Shown piece by piece: positions 44,653 through 55,450 of a DNA stretch of 64,000 nucleotides. Within the stretch, counting starts at the first letter, position 1. Each line of letters starts with the position of its first letter. The stretch covers positions 496,001 through 560,000 of the forward strand of contig NZ_JAPENL010000001.1 in the NCBI RefSeq assembly GCF_026342015.1, in the 5' to 3' direction. The notes beneath the pieces were generated by a model. It was not told the origin of the DNA, made no database searches, and was given only the letters and a program-made list of their open reading frames with translations. The translations under genes were made by a program, and so were the position numbers. This DNA comes from Micromonospora lupini. Lineage in GTDB: Bacteria; Actinomycetota; Actinomycetes; Mycobacteriales; Micromonosporaceae.

Positions 44653-44809
44653 CTCCCCATCCTGACACCGACCGCCACCGCCCGCGAACCGCCCGTGTCG
44701 CCCCGGTTCGGCGTCTACGGTGTGGGTTAGAGAAGATCGCGCGTGGGGTACCACCCGCAGCACGACGGACCCCGGCGTACGGCGGGGCGGCACACCCGAG
44801 GGAGTACCG

Positions 44810-45115
44810 ATGGCACTCAACGACGATGACATGCAGACCACTGGCGGCGGCGGCCTGGAGGGTCCGGCCGATGGTGGCGCGACCCCGGGTCACCAGGACG
44901 GCGGCGCCGATGGCGGCGCGGAGGGTCCGGCCGACGGCGGCGCGACCCCGGGTCACCAGGACGGCGGCGCCGATGGCGGCGCGGAGGGTCCGGCCGACGG
45001 CGGCGCGACCCCGGGTCACCAGGACGGCGGCGCGGACGGTGGCGCGGAGGGTCCGGCCGACGGCGGCGCGACCCCCGGCCAGCAGGACGGCGGCGCCGAC
45101 GGCAGCGCCCGGTAA
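44810..45115 (+). CDS. Repeat peptide, candidate modified-peptide precursor
   Basis: A 101-residue protein. Residues 1-14 form a short acidic leader (ALNDDDMQTTGGG). Residues 15-98 are four 21-residue repeats of the form GAEGPADGGATPGHQDGGAD, followed by Gly and the tail SAR. Repeats 1-3 have a single His (28, 49, 70), while the fourth has Gln at that position (Gln91). There is no membrane segment, cysteine or aromatic residue. The ATG has GAGGGAG upstream. Nine bases after the stop begins a JmjC/ribosomal-oxygenase-like gene, so the peptide may be its substrate. GGTTC-N14-GGGTTA (44705-44729) is a weak sigma-B-type match. Confidence 0.75.
   Translation: MALNDDDMQTTGGGGLEGPADGGATPGHQDGGADGGAEGPADGGATPGHQDGGADGGAEGPADGGATPGHQDGGADGGAEGPADGGATPGQQDGGADGSAR
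44852..45103 (+). repeat. Four 63-bp tandem repeats inside the peptide gene
   Basis: Four units of exactly 63 bases encode the 21-residue repeats. The nucleotide copies are almost identical, which points to recent unequal duplication or conversion. Being a multiple of three, copy-number change would keep the frame, unlike the array at 473. Confidence 0.9.
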
Positions 45116-45124
45116 CGGACCGTC

Positions 45125-46399
45125 ATGACGCACCTCGACCCGCCGGGCGGCCACGGCCGCCCGGCGGTTCCGTCCGCGAGCGCCGCCGCCGCGCTGGCCC
45201 GCTGTGTCTCGGTCGAGCCGGCCAAGTTCGCCGCCGCGCACTGGGGGCACACACCGCTGCTGTCCCGCGCCGCCGAGCTGCCCGATCCGACCGGCTTCAC
45301 TGACCTGTTCAGCCCCGCCGACGCCGACGAGCTGCTCAGTCGGCGCGGTCTGCGTACCCCGTTCCTGCGGGTCGCCAAGGACGGCCAGCTCGTCCCGGCG
45401 GCGCGCTGGACCGGCGGCGGCGGCGCGGGCGCGGAGATCGGCGACCAGGTGCTCGACGAGCGGGTCCTGGAGCAGTACGCCGCCGGCGCCACCCTGGTCC
45501 TGCAGGGCCTGCACCGGATCTGGCCGCCGCTCGTCGACTTCGCCCGTGACCTGGGCCTAGCGCTGAACCAGCCGCTGCAGATCAACGCCTACCTCACCCC
45601 GGCGGGCAGCCAGGGCTTCGCCACCCACTACGACACGCACGACGTGTTCGTGCTCCAGGTCGACGGGCGCAAGCACTGGCGGATCCACCCACCGGTGCTG
45701 CCCGACCCGCTGGAGAAGCAGACGTGGGGCGGTCGGGCCGACGAGGTCTCCGCCACCGCGCAGGGTCCCGCCGCGCTGGACGTGGTGCTCGCCCCCGGCG
45801 ACGCCCTCTACCTGCCACGAGGCTGGCTGCACAGCGCGCAGGCCCAGGACGCCAGCTCGCTGCACCTGACCGTGGGCATCCGCGCGTTGACCCGCTACGC
45901 CCTGGTCGAGGAGCTGCTCGCGCTGGCCGCCGAGGACCGGCGGCTGCGTGCCAGCCTGCCGTTCGGCACCGACGTGGCCGACCCGGACGCGATCGAGCCG
46001 GAGCTGACCGAGACGGTAGAGGCGCTGCGGGACTGGCTGCTGCGCGCCGACCCGGCCGCCGTCGCGGCGCGACTGCGTCAGCGCGTCTGGCCGGCCGCCC
46101 GACCGGCGCCGATCCGGCCGCTCGCCCAGGCCGGCGCCGTGGCCGCGCTGGACGCCGACTCCCGGGTCATCCTGCGGCCGGGCCTGCGCTGGCAGCTCGT
46201 GCCGCACGGGTCGGCCCAGGTGGCGCTGCGCCTGTTCGACCGCACCATCACCCTGCCGGCGGAGTGCGAGCCGGCGGCCCGCGCCCTGCTGAGCGGCACG
46301 GTCACCCGGGTCGGTGACCTGCCCGGCCTGCCCGACGACGCCGACCGGGTCACCCTGGCCCGCCGCCTGCTGCGCGAGGCCGTCCTGGTCCCGGCCTGA
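45125..46399 (+). CDS. JmjC/cupin ribosomal-oxygenase-like protein hydroxylase
   Basis: A 424-residue Fe(II)/2-oxoglutarate oxygenase of the ROX (NO66/MINA53/YcfD) type. The iron triad is His168-x-Asp170 (FATHYDTHDVF) with distal His236 (LPRGWLHSA). Lys183 in GRKHWRIHPP is placed to bind 2-oxoglutarate. A C-terminal helical and winged-helix-like part (about 255-424) follows, as in ROX enzymes. These hydroxylate His or Arg in ribosomal proteins. Here the gene begins nine bases after a His-containing repeat peptide and has only a weak ribosome binding site of its own, so the two are probably coupled and the peptide is a plausible substrate. Confidence 0.88.
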   Translation: MTHLDPPGGHGRPAVPSASAAAALARCVSVEPAKFAAAHWGHTPLLSRAAELPDPTGFTDLFSPADADELLSRRGLRTPFLRVAKDGQLVPAARWTGGGGAGAEIGDQVLDERVLEQYAAGATLVLQGLHRIWPPLVDFARDLGLALNQPLQINAYLTPAGSQGFATHYDTHDVFVLQVDGRKHWRIHPPVLPDPLEKQTWGGRADEVSATAQGPAALDVVLAPGDALYLPRGWLHSAQAQDASSLHLTVGIRALTRYALVEELLALAAEDRRLRASLPFGTDVADPDAIEPELTETVEALRDWLLRADPAAVAARLRQRVWPAARPAPIRPLAQAGAVAALDADSRVILRPGLRWQLVPHGSAQVALRLFDRTITLPAECEPAARALLSGTVTRVGDLPGLPDDADRVTLARRLLREAVLVPA

Positions 46400-46447
46400 A
46401 GCTGCCCGCCGGTGTGCGCCAGCGGGGCGTGCGCTCGTCGGCGTTGA

Positions 46448-46518
46448 TCGACTCGGTTTTCAGGAAGTCGCGGCGTCTCAAGGGCTCGGATACCGCGGTT
46501 TCCTGGAAACCGAGTCGA
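46448..46518. repeat. Long imperfect inverted repeat between convergent genes
   Basis: The arms TCGACTCGGTTTTCAGGA (46448-46465) and TCCTGGAAACCGAGTCGA (46501-46518) pair over 18 bases with one mismatch. The stem continues less perfectly through GCGGCGTC/GATACCGC. It is the only notable content of the 194-base gap between the oxygenase and the minus-strand operon. It may be a terminator for both or a copy of an interspersed palindromic element. Confidence 0.75.
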
Positions 46519-46593
46519 CCACGCTGCCGGTGCGCCCCGTCTGGCGGGGGCGGCGGGAGCGCCCGGCCTGGCGTGAACCGCCAGGCGGAGGGG

Positions 46594-47256
46594 TCAGCGG
46601 CCGAGGACCAGTAGCAGCGCGGTGGCCACCAGGCCGGCGCCGAGCACCACTGTGATCGGGCGCGGGCCGAGCAGCGCGTGCCGGCGGTCGGCCAGCACCC
46701 GTGCCGGCACGAGGCCGATCAAGGGTCCGAGCAGTGTCACCACCAGCGCCAGCACCGGCAGTCCGACCGCCAGGTCCCCGCCGTACCCGACGCCGAGCGC
46801 CCGCGCGCCGGAGCCCAGCGCGTACGCCACCACCGCGCCGACCACCCCGCAGAGCGCCAACAGCGGGTTGACCGAGCCCGGCAGCTCACCCGGTTGCCCG
46901 GCCCGGTCGAGCAGGTCCCGGGCCCGGCCGAGCAGCGCCACCGGCTCGCCTGCCGCACTGCCGTTGGTAGGCGTCGGCGGGGCGCCGAGACGGCGGACGC
47001 CGAGGCGGGCCCGCACCTGCTGCCACAGGTGCGCCACCTCGGCGTCGACGTGTTCCTGCTCCTCGCGAGCCGCGACCAGCTCCTCCTCGGCGCGACGTAC
47101 CTCGTCGGCGGCGTCGGTGACGGCCCGCTCGGCCGCCGCGCACTGCCGCTCGTACCACGTCTGCGCCTCGGCGCGCTGCTCGCGGACCCGGGCGGTCAGC
47201 TCGGCCAGTCGCCGCAGCTGCGCCGTGTACGTCTCACTGCTCACCGGCTGGTTCAT
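46594..47256 (-). CDS. Coiled-coil membrane protein, last gene of the FtsK operon
   Basis: A 220-residue protein I do not recognise by family. Residues about 10-95 form a long charged coiled coil (QLRRLAELTARVREQRAEAQ, then VRRAEEELVAAREEQEHVDA). Residues about 135-218 hold three membrane helices (LLALCGVVGAVVAYALGSGA, VGLPVLALVVTLLGPLIGLV, ITVVLGAGLVATALLLVLG). It probably anchors a complex to the membrane. Its ATG overlaps the stop of the ATPase gene (ATGA), so translation is tightly coupled. Confidence 0.8.
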   Translation of the reverse strand: MNQPVSSETYTAQLRRLAELTARVREQRAEAQTWYERQCAAAERAVTDAADEVRRAEEELVAAREEQEHVDAEVAHLWQQVRARLGVRRLGAPPTPTNGSAAGEPVALLGRARDLLDRAGQPGELPGSVNPLLALCGVVGAVVAYALGSGARALGVGYGGDLAVGLPVLALVVTLLGPLIGLVPARVLADRRHALLGPRPITVVLGAGLVATALLLVLGR

Positions 47257-49928
47257 CGCGACGGTCCATAGGGGATGAGCACCTGGCCGGTGCGGTGCAC
47301 CGCCCGGTCGAAGAAGAGCCCGCGCCACGGTCGGGGATACCAGTCCGGGCCGCCGGTGCCCGGGTAGAGCGAGGCGCCCAGCTCGCCGCCGTGCGCGTCG
47401 AGCGCCACCCAGGCGCCGATCTGGTCGGTGCGGGCGGCCGGGCCGCCCAGGTCCGCGCGCATCCGCGCCACGCCCCGCCACCAGGCCAGCACGTGGGTAC
47501 GCCGCTCCGGCCCGTCGTGCAGGATCCGACGAAGCTGCTCCAGGCCGGTACGCCCACTCGTCCGCGCGGCGAGGGCGCCGGCCGCCGCGTCGACAGCGAA
47601 CAGCAGCAGGTAGTGCGGGGTGCCGGGGCCGGACAGTCCGTTGACCGTCTCGCTCATCAACTCGCCGACGGTCTCCTCGTCGTACCAGGCGGCGTCGTCG
47701 GCCAGGTCGTCGTAGAGCGCGCGGGCGATCGGATCGGCGTCCGGGTCGAGGCACGCGATGGAGAACCGGGCGGTGCCCGGCGGGTGCTGGCGGGCCAGCG
47801 ACCGGGCGGCGGAGTCGAGCACCGCGCACGCCTCGTCCACCCGCGTGCCCAGCACCGCCAGGTTGCGGCCGGGCGCGCGCGGCAGCCGCAGCGCCGCCGA
47901 GCGGGACTGCACGTCGATGATCTCGCCGAGCAGGGCCACCGGGTTGCGCGGCGCGCGGCCGTCCGTCGGGGCGGCGAGCGCCCGGAAGTCCGGGGCCTCG
48001 TCGAGCCGGGGGATCGCGTCACCGTCGAAGAGCCGGGCCGGCGCGGCGTCCGGCGGGCGCATCCGCCACAGCCGGTGTTGCAGGCCGCTCCACGTCTCCC
48101 AGTCGCTGGCCGACGGGATCCGGGCGACCTCGTTGCCCTCCACCATGCCCGACTCGGCGTTGACCACCGCGTGCCAGCGGGGCAGCGACTGCGCGGCGTC
48201 GTTGCGCTCGGCCAGGATCCGCAGCGCCTTGGGCAGCGCGATCCGCAACGTGAACTGGGCGACAAGCGCCGGACGGCCCCACAGCGCCTCGATGCCCCGC
48301 ACGTCCTGCGAGGCGAGCACCAGGTGGATGCCCTGCGACCGGCCGCGGCGGGCCAGGTCCTCCAGCAGGTCGGCGGCCTCCCGGGCGACCACGTCCCGGC
48401 CGGCCAGCAGCATCTGGAACTCGTCGACCACGGCGACGATCCGGGGCCAGTGCCCGGTCGGGTCGACCGCGCGCAGCTCGGCCAGCTTGGTCACCTCGTG
48501 CTTCTTGGCGGCGTCGGCGCGGCGACGCAGCTCGTCGGTGAGGAACCGCAGCAGCGCCAACCCGAACTCCCGGTCGGTGTTGACGTTGATGCCGACCAGG
48601 CGCATGTGCGGCAGCCAGCTCGGGTCGCGTCGGCCCTGCGCGAACCGGGCGAAGGACACCCCCTCCTTGAAGTCCAGGAGATAGAACTCCAGTTCGGCGG
48701 GGGAGTAGCGGGCGGCGAGGGCGCCGATCCACGCGAAGATCAGGTTGGTCTTGCCGGTGCCGGACGGGCCGCCGATAAGCGCGTGCGGTGGATAGTCGCC
48801 AAGGGTCAGGCGCACCGGTCGGCCCTGCGGCCCCTCGCCGATCGGGGCGGTCAGGCCGCTTGCCGAGTCCTCCCGCCACATCTGCTCCGGTGGGGGCAGC
48901 AGGTCGGCGAACGGGGTCGGTGGCGGGCCGGCGTTGACCTGGGCCGCGATGTCCCGGCAGGTCTCGGTGACAAGCGTCGCCGGTGGCGGCGGATCCAGTC
49001 GGACCGACAGGCCGGACGGGCCGCCGATCCACGCTCCGGACGACTCGGTCACCACCCGCGTCACCGTCGGGTCGTCCGGCAGGGGGATGCCCCGGACCAC
49101 CAGGTGCACCCCGCAGGCGGCGCCGGCGCGGACCACCCGTTCGAGCTGTCCGCGCTCGTGCCGGTTCAGCTCGTCGCCGCCGAGTAGTACCGCCACCCGC
49201 CAGGGCTCGGGCCGACGGCCGGTCGCCGAGGCCAGCTCCCGCAGTGAGCCGTGTTCGCCGGCCAGCACCGTCTCGTTGATGCGGCGGATCTGCTCGACCA
49301 GGTCGTCGAGCAGCGGACCCAACCCGCCGGGGCCGACGAAGGTGAGCAGCCCCGCGGTGCCCAGGGGCGCGAAACCGGCCAGGCCGCCGCCGAGGTGCTC
49401 CGGGTCGTACCCGACGAGTCGTACCCCACCCGGGTCGGCGCGACCGACGGCCCGCAACAGCAACGCGGACACGACCGCGTCGCAGCCGGCGCGGTCGTCC
49501 CCGGACAGGTGAACGTGCCCGGCGTCGAGTAGCGGCACCAGCGCGGGCACCGGGTCGACGTCGTCGATCCGGACCGTGCCGACCCGCAGCGCGCCGGGCG
49601 GCTCGGCCCGGCGGGTGGGCGTCGGCGTCCAGCCTTGCCAGTCGGCGCCGGCGCAGCCGGGCGCCTCCCGGCGGGCGGCGTCGGCGGCGTGGCGGGCCAG
49701 CTCGGCGATCCGGGTGGCGTGCCGGGCGTCGATCTCGGCGAGGCGACGGTCGCGTTGGACGCCCACCCGCTGCGGTACGACGGCTGCCGCTCGCCGGACC
49801 CGGGTCAGCCGTTCGCGGCCCGTGGTCAGCTCGGCCTGGGCTGCCGACAGCCGGGTACGCGTGGCGCCCAGCGCCTCCCCGAGGGTGTCCCGGATCCTGG
49901 TGGCCAACTGGCCGCGCCGGTCAGCCAT
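47253..49928 (-). CDS. FtsK/SpoIIIE-type ATPase without membrane domain
   Basis: An 891-residue protein. Residues 1-110 are coiled coil (LSAAQAELTTGRERLTRVRR, RRLAEIDARHATRIAELARH). Residues about 150-380 are a divergent nucleotide-binding-like domain. The FtsK/SpoIIIE motor follows, with Walker A GGPSGTGKTN (about 386-395) and Walker B IVAVVDEFQMLL (about 495). The C-terminal third has a further degenerate ATPase-like region. It lacks the transmembrane segments of FtsK and of EccC. The order of motor regions recalls EccC-type ATPases that power type VII secretion. It overlaps both neighbours by 8 and 4 bases. Confidence 0.85.
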   Translation of the reverse strand: MADRRGQLATRIRDTLGEALGATRTRLSAAQAELTTGRERLTRVRRAAAVVPQRVGVQRDRRLAEIDARHATRIAELARHAADAARREAPGCAGADWQGWTPTPTRRAEPPGALRVGTVRIDDVDPVPALVPLLDAGHVHLSGDDRAGCDAVVSALLLRAVGRADPGGVRLVGYDPEHLGGGLAGFAPLGTAGLLTFVGPGGLGPLLDDLVEQIRRINETVLAGEHGSLRELASATGRRPEPWRVAVLLGGDELNRHERGQLERVVRAGAACGVHLVVRGIPLPDDPTVTRVVTESSGAWIGGPSGLSVRLDPPPPATLVTETCRDIAAQVNAGPPPTPFADLLPPPEQMWREDSASGLTAPIGEGPQGRPVRLTLGDYPPHALIGGPSGTGKTNLIFAWIGALAARYSPAELEFYLLDFKEGVSFARFAQGRRDPSWLPHMRLVGINVNTDREFGLALLRFLTDELRRRADAAKKHEVTKLAELRAVDPTGHWPRIVAVVDEFQMLLAGRDVVAREAADLLEDLARRGRSQGIHLVLASQDVRGIEALWGRPALVAQFTLRIALPKALRILAERNDAAQSLPRWHAVVNAESGMVEGNEVARIPSASDWETWSGLQHRLWRMRPPDAAPARLFDGDAIPRLDEAPDFRALAAPTDGRAPRNPVALLGEIIDVQSRSAALRLPRAPGRNLAVLGTRVDEACAVLDSAARSLARQHPPGTARFSIACLDPDADPIARALYDDLADDAAWYDEETVGELMSETVNGLSGPGTPHYLLLFAVDAAAGALAARTSGRTGLEQLRRILHDGPERRTHVLAWWRGVARMRADLGGPAARTDQIGAWVALDAHGGELGASLYPGTGGPDWYPRPWRGLFFDRAVHRTGQVLIPYGPSR

Positions 49929-50988
49929 CGGAACCCCGCCGGGCCGGCGCGTCTCGCCACGGGCTGCCCGTTCGCGGCGGCGGCCCGGCGCTCCGCTGCG
50001 GCACGGCGCCGCCGGACGCCTGCCCGGTGCGACCGCGCGCACCCGCGCCGCCGGAGGGTGTGTCGGCGGCCGCTTTCCCGGAGCGTTGCTCGGCGGGGCG
50101 CGGACTCGCGCCGGCGGAGTCCTGGCCACCGGTGGCCTGCGGCGTGCCGGTGGCGACGGTCAGGTCCCGGCCGAGGCGGGCGAGCAGCAGCCCGGTCGCC
50201 ACGCCGGCGGTGACCGCGGAGTCGGCGGCGTGTGTCGGCTCCCCCGACGCGCGGGGTGGCGGCATCCGGCACACCCGGGTCAGCAGCGTCTCCAGCACCG
50301 GCGGCGGCAACCCGGGCAGCAGGTCCCGGACCCGCCCGTCCAGTTCGCCGCGCAGCCGGCCGAGGTCGGCGGCGCGGGGCGGATGCCCCAGCAGCTCGCC
50401 GGCCAGCTCCCGCAGCAGCGGCGGCGCGAGCGCGGCCATTCCGAGCCCCACGTCGGCCGACGCCCGGCGCAGCTCGCTGCGCAGCCGGTCCCGGTCACCG
50501 GCGCGTACCCCGCCGACGACCCGGCGCAGCAGCTCCTGCGAGTCGCGCAGCCGCTCGTCGGGCTCGTCGGGGCCGCCGTCGCGTCCGCCTGTCAACTCCG
50601 CCACCCGCACCGACCACCAGCGGCGCATCCGCACCTGCTCGGCCTGCTCCGGCGCCACGGTGGTCGGCCCGTCCGGCGGGGCCGCGTCGTGGCGCGGGTC
50701 GCGTTGCTGGGGACGCGGCGCCGGGGCGCCGTCGCCGGCCAGCCCGATCGCGGCCAGGTACGCCGACAGCTGCTCCTGCGCCACCCGCAGCGCGAAGTTG
50801 GCGCTCTCGGCGTGCTCGGTCGCGGCGGACAGCTCGGGCACCCCCATCGGGTTGGCCGACTCCTGTCGGACCCAGCGCAGCCGTTCGGCGGCCAGGCCGA
50901 ACTTCTCCAGGGCCTGCCCGAGCAGGCCGACCGGGAACTCCTCGCTGGCCGCGCGGACCTGGCCGCCGATGTCCTCGATGATGGACAC
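49921..50988 (-). CDS. Hypothetical helical protein of the FtsK operon, 355 residues
   Basis: I do not recognise the family. Residues 1-80 are helical (VRAASEEFPVGLLGQALEKF, ESANFALRVAQEQLSAYLAA). A central helical part spans about 120-270. The C-terminal 90 residues are Gly/Ser/Pro/Arg-rich and probably disordered, like the tails of secreted or scaffold proteins. No signal peptide. GTG start with little ribosome binding site, six bases after the preceding stop, so coupled. Its end overlaps the ATPase start by 8 bases. Confidence 0.75.
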   Translation of the reverse strand: MSIIEDIGGQVRAASEEFPVGLLGQALEKFGLAAERLRWVRQESANPMGVPELSAATEHAESANFALRVAQEQLSAYLAAIGLAGDGAPAPRPQQRDPRHDAAPPDGPTTVAPEQAEQVRMRRWWSVRVAELTGGRDGGPDEPDERLRDSQELLRRVVGGVRAGDRDRLRSELRRASADVGLGMAALAPPLLRELAGELLGHPPRAADLGRLRGELDGRVRDLLPGLPPPVLETLLTRVCRMPPPRASGEPTHAADSAVTAGVATGLLLARLGRDLTVATGTPQATGGQDSAGASPRPAEQRSGKAAADTPSGGAGARGRTGQASGGAVPQRSAGPPPRTGSPWRDAPARRGSDG

Positions 50989-50994
50989 GGTGGC

Positions 50995-51255
50995 CTACAG
51001 GGTGGAGACGTAGAGCTGCGCCTGCTCGACCGCGACAAGTGTCGCGGCGAGACACTCCTCCAGCTCCTGGCTGGCCTGGGTCAGCGACGCCTGGGCCGCC
51101 TCGACAGTCTCGTGGCCGCTGCCCTCCAGCGCGCCGGCCAGGGTCTGCTGCGCCTCGGCGAGCTTCTCACCGGCCGCCTGGACGGCTGTCTGCCCGTCGC
51201 CGATCTGTTGGAGGGCGACATCGATGGCAGCCTTCAGCTCGGCGACGCTCGCCAC
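50995..51255 (-). CDS. Small helical protein, WXG100-sized, first gene of the FtsK operon
   Basis: An 86-residue, almost entirely helical protein: ASVAELKAAIDVALQQIGDG, then a second helix about ETVEAAQASLTQASQELEEC ending AQLYVSTL. Length and helix-turn-helix shape resemble WXG100/ESX-type secreted partners, but the WXG motif is absent. The GTG at 51255 is chosen because AGGAGG lies seven bases upstream, the strongest ribosome binding site of the operon. A -10 TAGGCT at 51297-51292 could start the operon. Confidence 0.75.
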   Translation of the reverse strand: MASVAELKAAIDVALQQIGDGQTAVQAAGEKLAEAQQTLAGALEGSGHETVEAAQASLTQASQELEECLAATLVAVEQAQLYVSTL

Positions 51256-51408
51256 GGCGGAACCTCCTGGGGGCGGGGAGATCTCCATTAGAGCCTACTG
51301 GCGTCCGTGGGAGAACATCCGCCCTGTCGGTGTTCCTGCCCGGCTGACCGTTAACCCCCCGGAAGTGCTGGGAGTCCGTTCTGTGGGATCTCCCGGCATG
51401 AGAATGTC

Positions 51409-51789
51409 TCAACTATCGCGGAGCCAGCGCGGGCCGTACACCTCGGCGCCCAGGGCGGTGACCCGCTCGCGCAGCTCCCGGTCGGCGGTGACCACCAGCC
51501 GACGGCGCTGCGGCGCCGCCTGCACCAGCTCGACCACCGTGTCGTCGCCCGAGCCGGGGGCGGAGACCACGCGGACGTCGTCGGTGCCGGGCACGTCCCG
51601 GGCGGCGCCCTCGACCACGAGCACCACCTCGACCGGGGCGGTCAGACGGGCGGGCAGACCGGTGGCGGCCACCGGGGCCAGGGAGTCCCGCAGCCGCGCG
51701 GCGGCCCCGGCCCGGTCCCGCCACCACCCGTTCGGGCGGGAGCCCACCACGTTGGCGCCGTCCACGATCAGCAGCGGGTTCTCAGTCAT
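51409..51789 (-). CDS. NYN/PIN-like nuclease-fold protein
   Basis: A 126-residue protein with the start of a NYN/PIN-like ribonuclease fold. LLIVDGANVVGSRPNGWWRD carries the first catalytic Asp. VEVVLVVEGAA and VRVVSAPGSGDDTVVELVQA contain the central acidic residues, and RLVVTADRELRERV the last Asp. It may cleave RNA; no target or antitoxin partner is adjacent. The ATG has only a weak AGGC upstream. It is divergent from the ClpC-like gene. Confidence 0.8.
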   Translation of the reverse strand: MTENPLLIVDGANVVGSRPNGWWRDRAGAAARLRDSLAPVAATGLPARLTAPVEVVLVVEGAARDVPGTDDVRVVSAPGSGDDTVVELVQAAPQRRRLVVTADRELRERVTALGAEVYGPRWLRDS

Positions 51790-51864
51790 GCCGCAAGCCT
51801 GCCACCCGGGGCCGGCGTCGGCCGGACGCCACTCCACAACGCGGGGTGCGCCGCCCCGTGCGGC

Positions 51865-51889
51865 GTTTGTCGGGCCGAGCGCCGGGTAG
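51865..51889 (+). promoter_or_regulatory. Sigma-B-type promoter of the ClpC-like operon
   Basis: GTTTG (51865-51869), 14-base spacer, GGGTAG (51884-51889), 40 bases before the ATG at 51930. Full consensus match. Confidence 0.7.
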
Positions 51890-51929
51890 CCCCTGGCGAC
51901 CGTGCCGCGCCCGACTGCGGAGGACAGAC

Positions 51930-54481
<2,552 letters not shown>

Positions 54482-54485
<4 letters not shown>

Positions 54486-54697
54486 CTCCGCCCGCGCGAC
54501 GAGACGACCACGAGAACCCGCACGAGGACGCGGAGTCCGCGAAACACCGGGACGAGGACGACGACCATCCCGACCCGATCCTGGCGCCCCCGACCGCGAA
54601 CCCGCGCCGCACGCGGGTGCCCGCCGAGGGCCTGCATCCGAAGACCGACCAGGACGACCCGGAGACGTCGGGTCACCATCGTCGAGAGGAGACCTGA
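54482..54697 (+). CDS. Small acidic hydrophilic protein, 71 residues
   Basis: A 71-residue, highly charged protein (ARRDDHENPHEDAESAKHRD, later DQDDPETSGHHRREET) with no hydrophobic core and probably disordered. Its ATG overlaps the ClpC stop (ATGA) and its TGA overlaps the next ATG by one base. The operon arrangement supports a real gene. It might be an adaptor or substrate of the unfoldase; there is no sequence evidence for that. Confidence 0.6.
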
Positions 54698-55047
54698 TGG
54701 TACGCGACACGCGGCTCGACCCCGAGGTGGAAGTGCTCTGGGAGGACTTCCACGCCGAGGTCAACGTCCCGTCGGAGCAGCTGCGTACCTGGCTGCTGAC
54801 CCGGGGCTCCGGCGAGGAGTCGTTCAGCCCGAACCCGGACCTCGACCTGCCCCAGCCGGGACGGGAGATCCTCAAGGTGCTCAACAAGCGCAAGGTCGAC
54901 CTGACCCCGGAGGACATCGAGGTGATGCGGGAGGCGGTCGAGCGCATCCGCGAGCTGACGGACGCCAAGCCCCGGCGCGGCAACGCCGACGACGAGTGGC
55001 GGCACTCCCTGCTCGACCTCGGCCACGACCCTCTCGTCGAACGCTGA
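54697..55047 (+). CDS. DUF3140 domain protein
   Basis: A 116-residue cytoplasmic protein with the DUF3140 pattern. EVLWEDFHAEVNVPSEQLRT, then WLLTRGSGEESFSP, then GREILKVLNKRKVDLTPEDI and ending DDEWRHSLLDLGHDPL. Function unknown; members are common next to stress genes in actinobacteria. The ATG has GAGAGGAG upstream and shares one base with the previous stop. It is the last gene of the ClpC-like operon and is followed by a strong hairpin. Confidence 0.88.
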   Translation: MVRDTRLDPEVEVLWEDFHAEVNVPSEQLRTWLLTRGSGEESFSPNPDLDLPQPGREILKVLNKRKVDLTPEDIEVMREAVERIRELTDAKPRRGNADDEWRHSLLDLGHDPLVER

Positions 55048-55060
55048 GCGCTGCCGTACG

Positions 55061-55095
55061 CGACGGTGCCGTCCCGGTCCGGGGCGGCACCGTCG
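55061..55095. terminator. Bidirectional terminator hairpin
   Basis: CGACGGTGCCG and CGGCACCGTCG pair perfectly over 11 bases around a GC-rich 13-base loop. It lies between the convergent DUF3140 and 81-residue genes. Confidence 0.85.
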
Positions 55096-55102
55096 CCTGT
55101 CG

Positions 55103-55348
55103 CTACTGGCCCTGGTCGGGTTCCAGGCTGCCGATGGTCAGCCCCGCCGCGTCGGCGGCGGCGTCGCGCTCGCCCCGGGTCTGGTCCTCCCGGGTGAGCA
55201 GGTTGGCGTACTCGGTGACGTCGGCCGGGTCGGGCACCTCCGGCAGCCGGCGCAGGAACGCCTCCACCTGGCGGGTGGCGGCGGTGTGCGCGGCGGCGGC
55301 CTGGCGGAGCAGCTCCCGGTCGTCGGCGGGCGGGTAGAGATCGGTCAT
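55103..55348 (-). CDS. Hypothetical helical protein, 81 residues
   Basis: A short soluble protein I do not recognise. It is helical (DDRELLRQAAAAHTAATRQV, then EAFLRRLPEVPDPADVTEYA and ANLLTREDQTRGERDAAADA). There is no motif, and the codon bias is coding-like. GGGTAT lies just upstream on its strand, but no matching -35 is present. The ATG has GGCGGAC upstream, a weak ribosome binding site. It is a single gene facing the ClpC operon. Confidence 0.55.
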   Translation of the reverse strand: MTDLYPPADDRELLRQAAAAHTAATRQVEAFLRRLPEVPDPADVTEYANLLTREDQTRGERDAAADAAGLTIGSLEPDQGQ

Positions 55349-55450
55349 GTCCGCCAGATACCCGGACAGCGGCCGTTCGCACCGCCACCGAGCAGCCAGA
55401 AGCCCTCGTCCCGGTCGCGGCCCGGCAGACCCTGCGCGGCTCGCCGGGGG

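Noticed and set aside
44852..45103. CRISPR array
   Set aside because: The four 63-bp units are contiguous, contain no unique spacers, and are in frame within a protein with a ribosome binding site.
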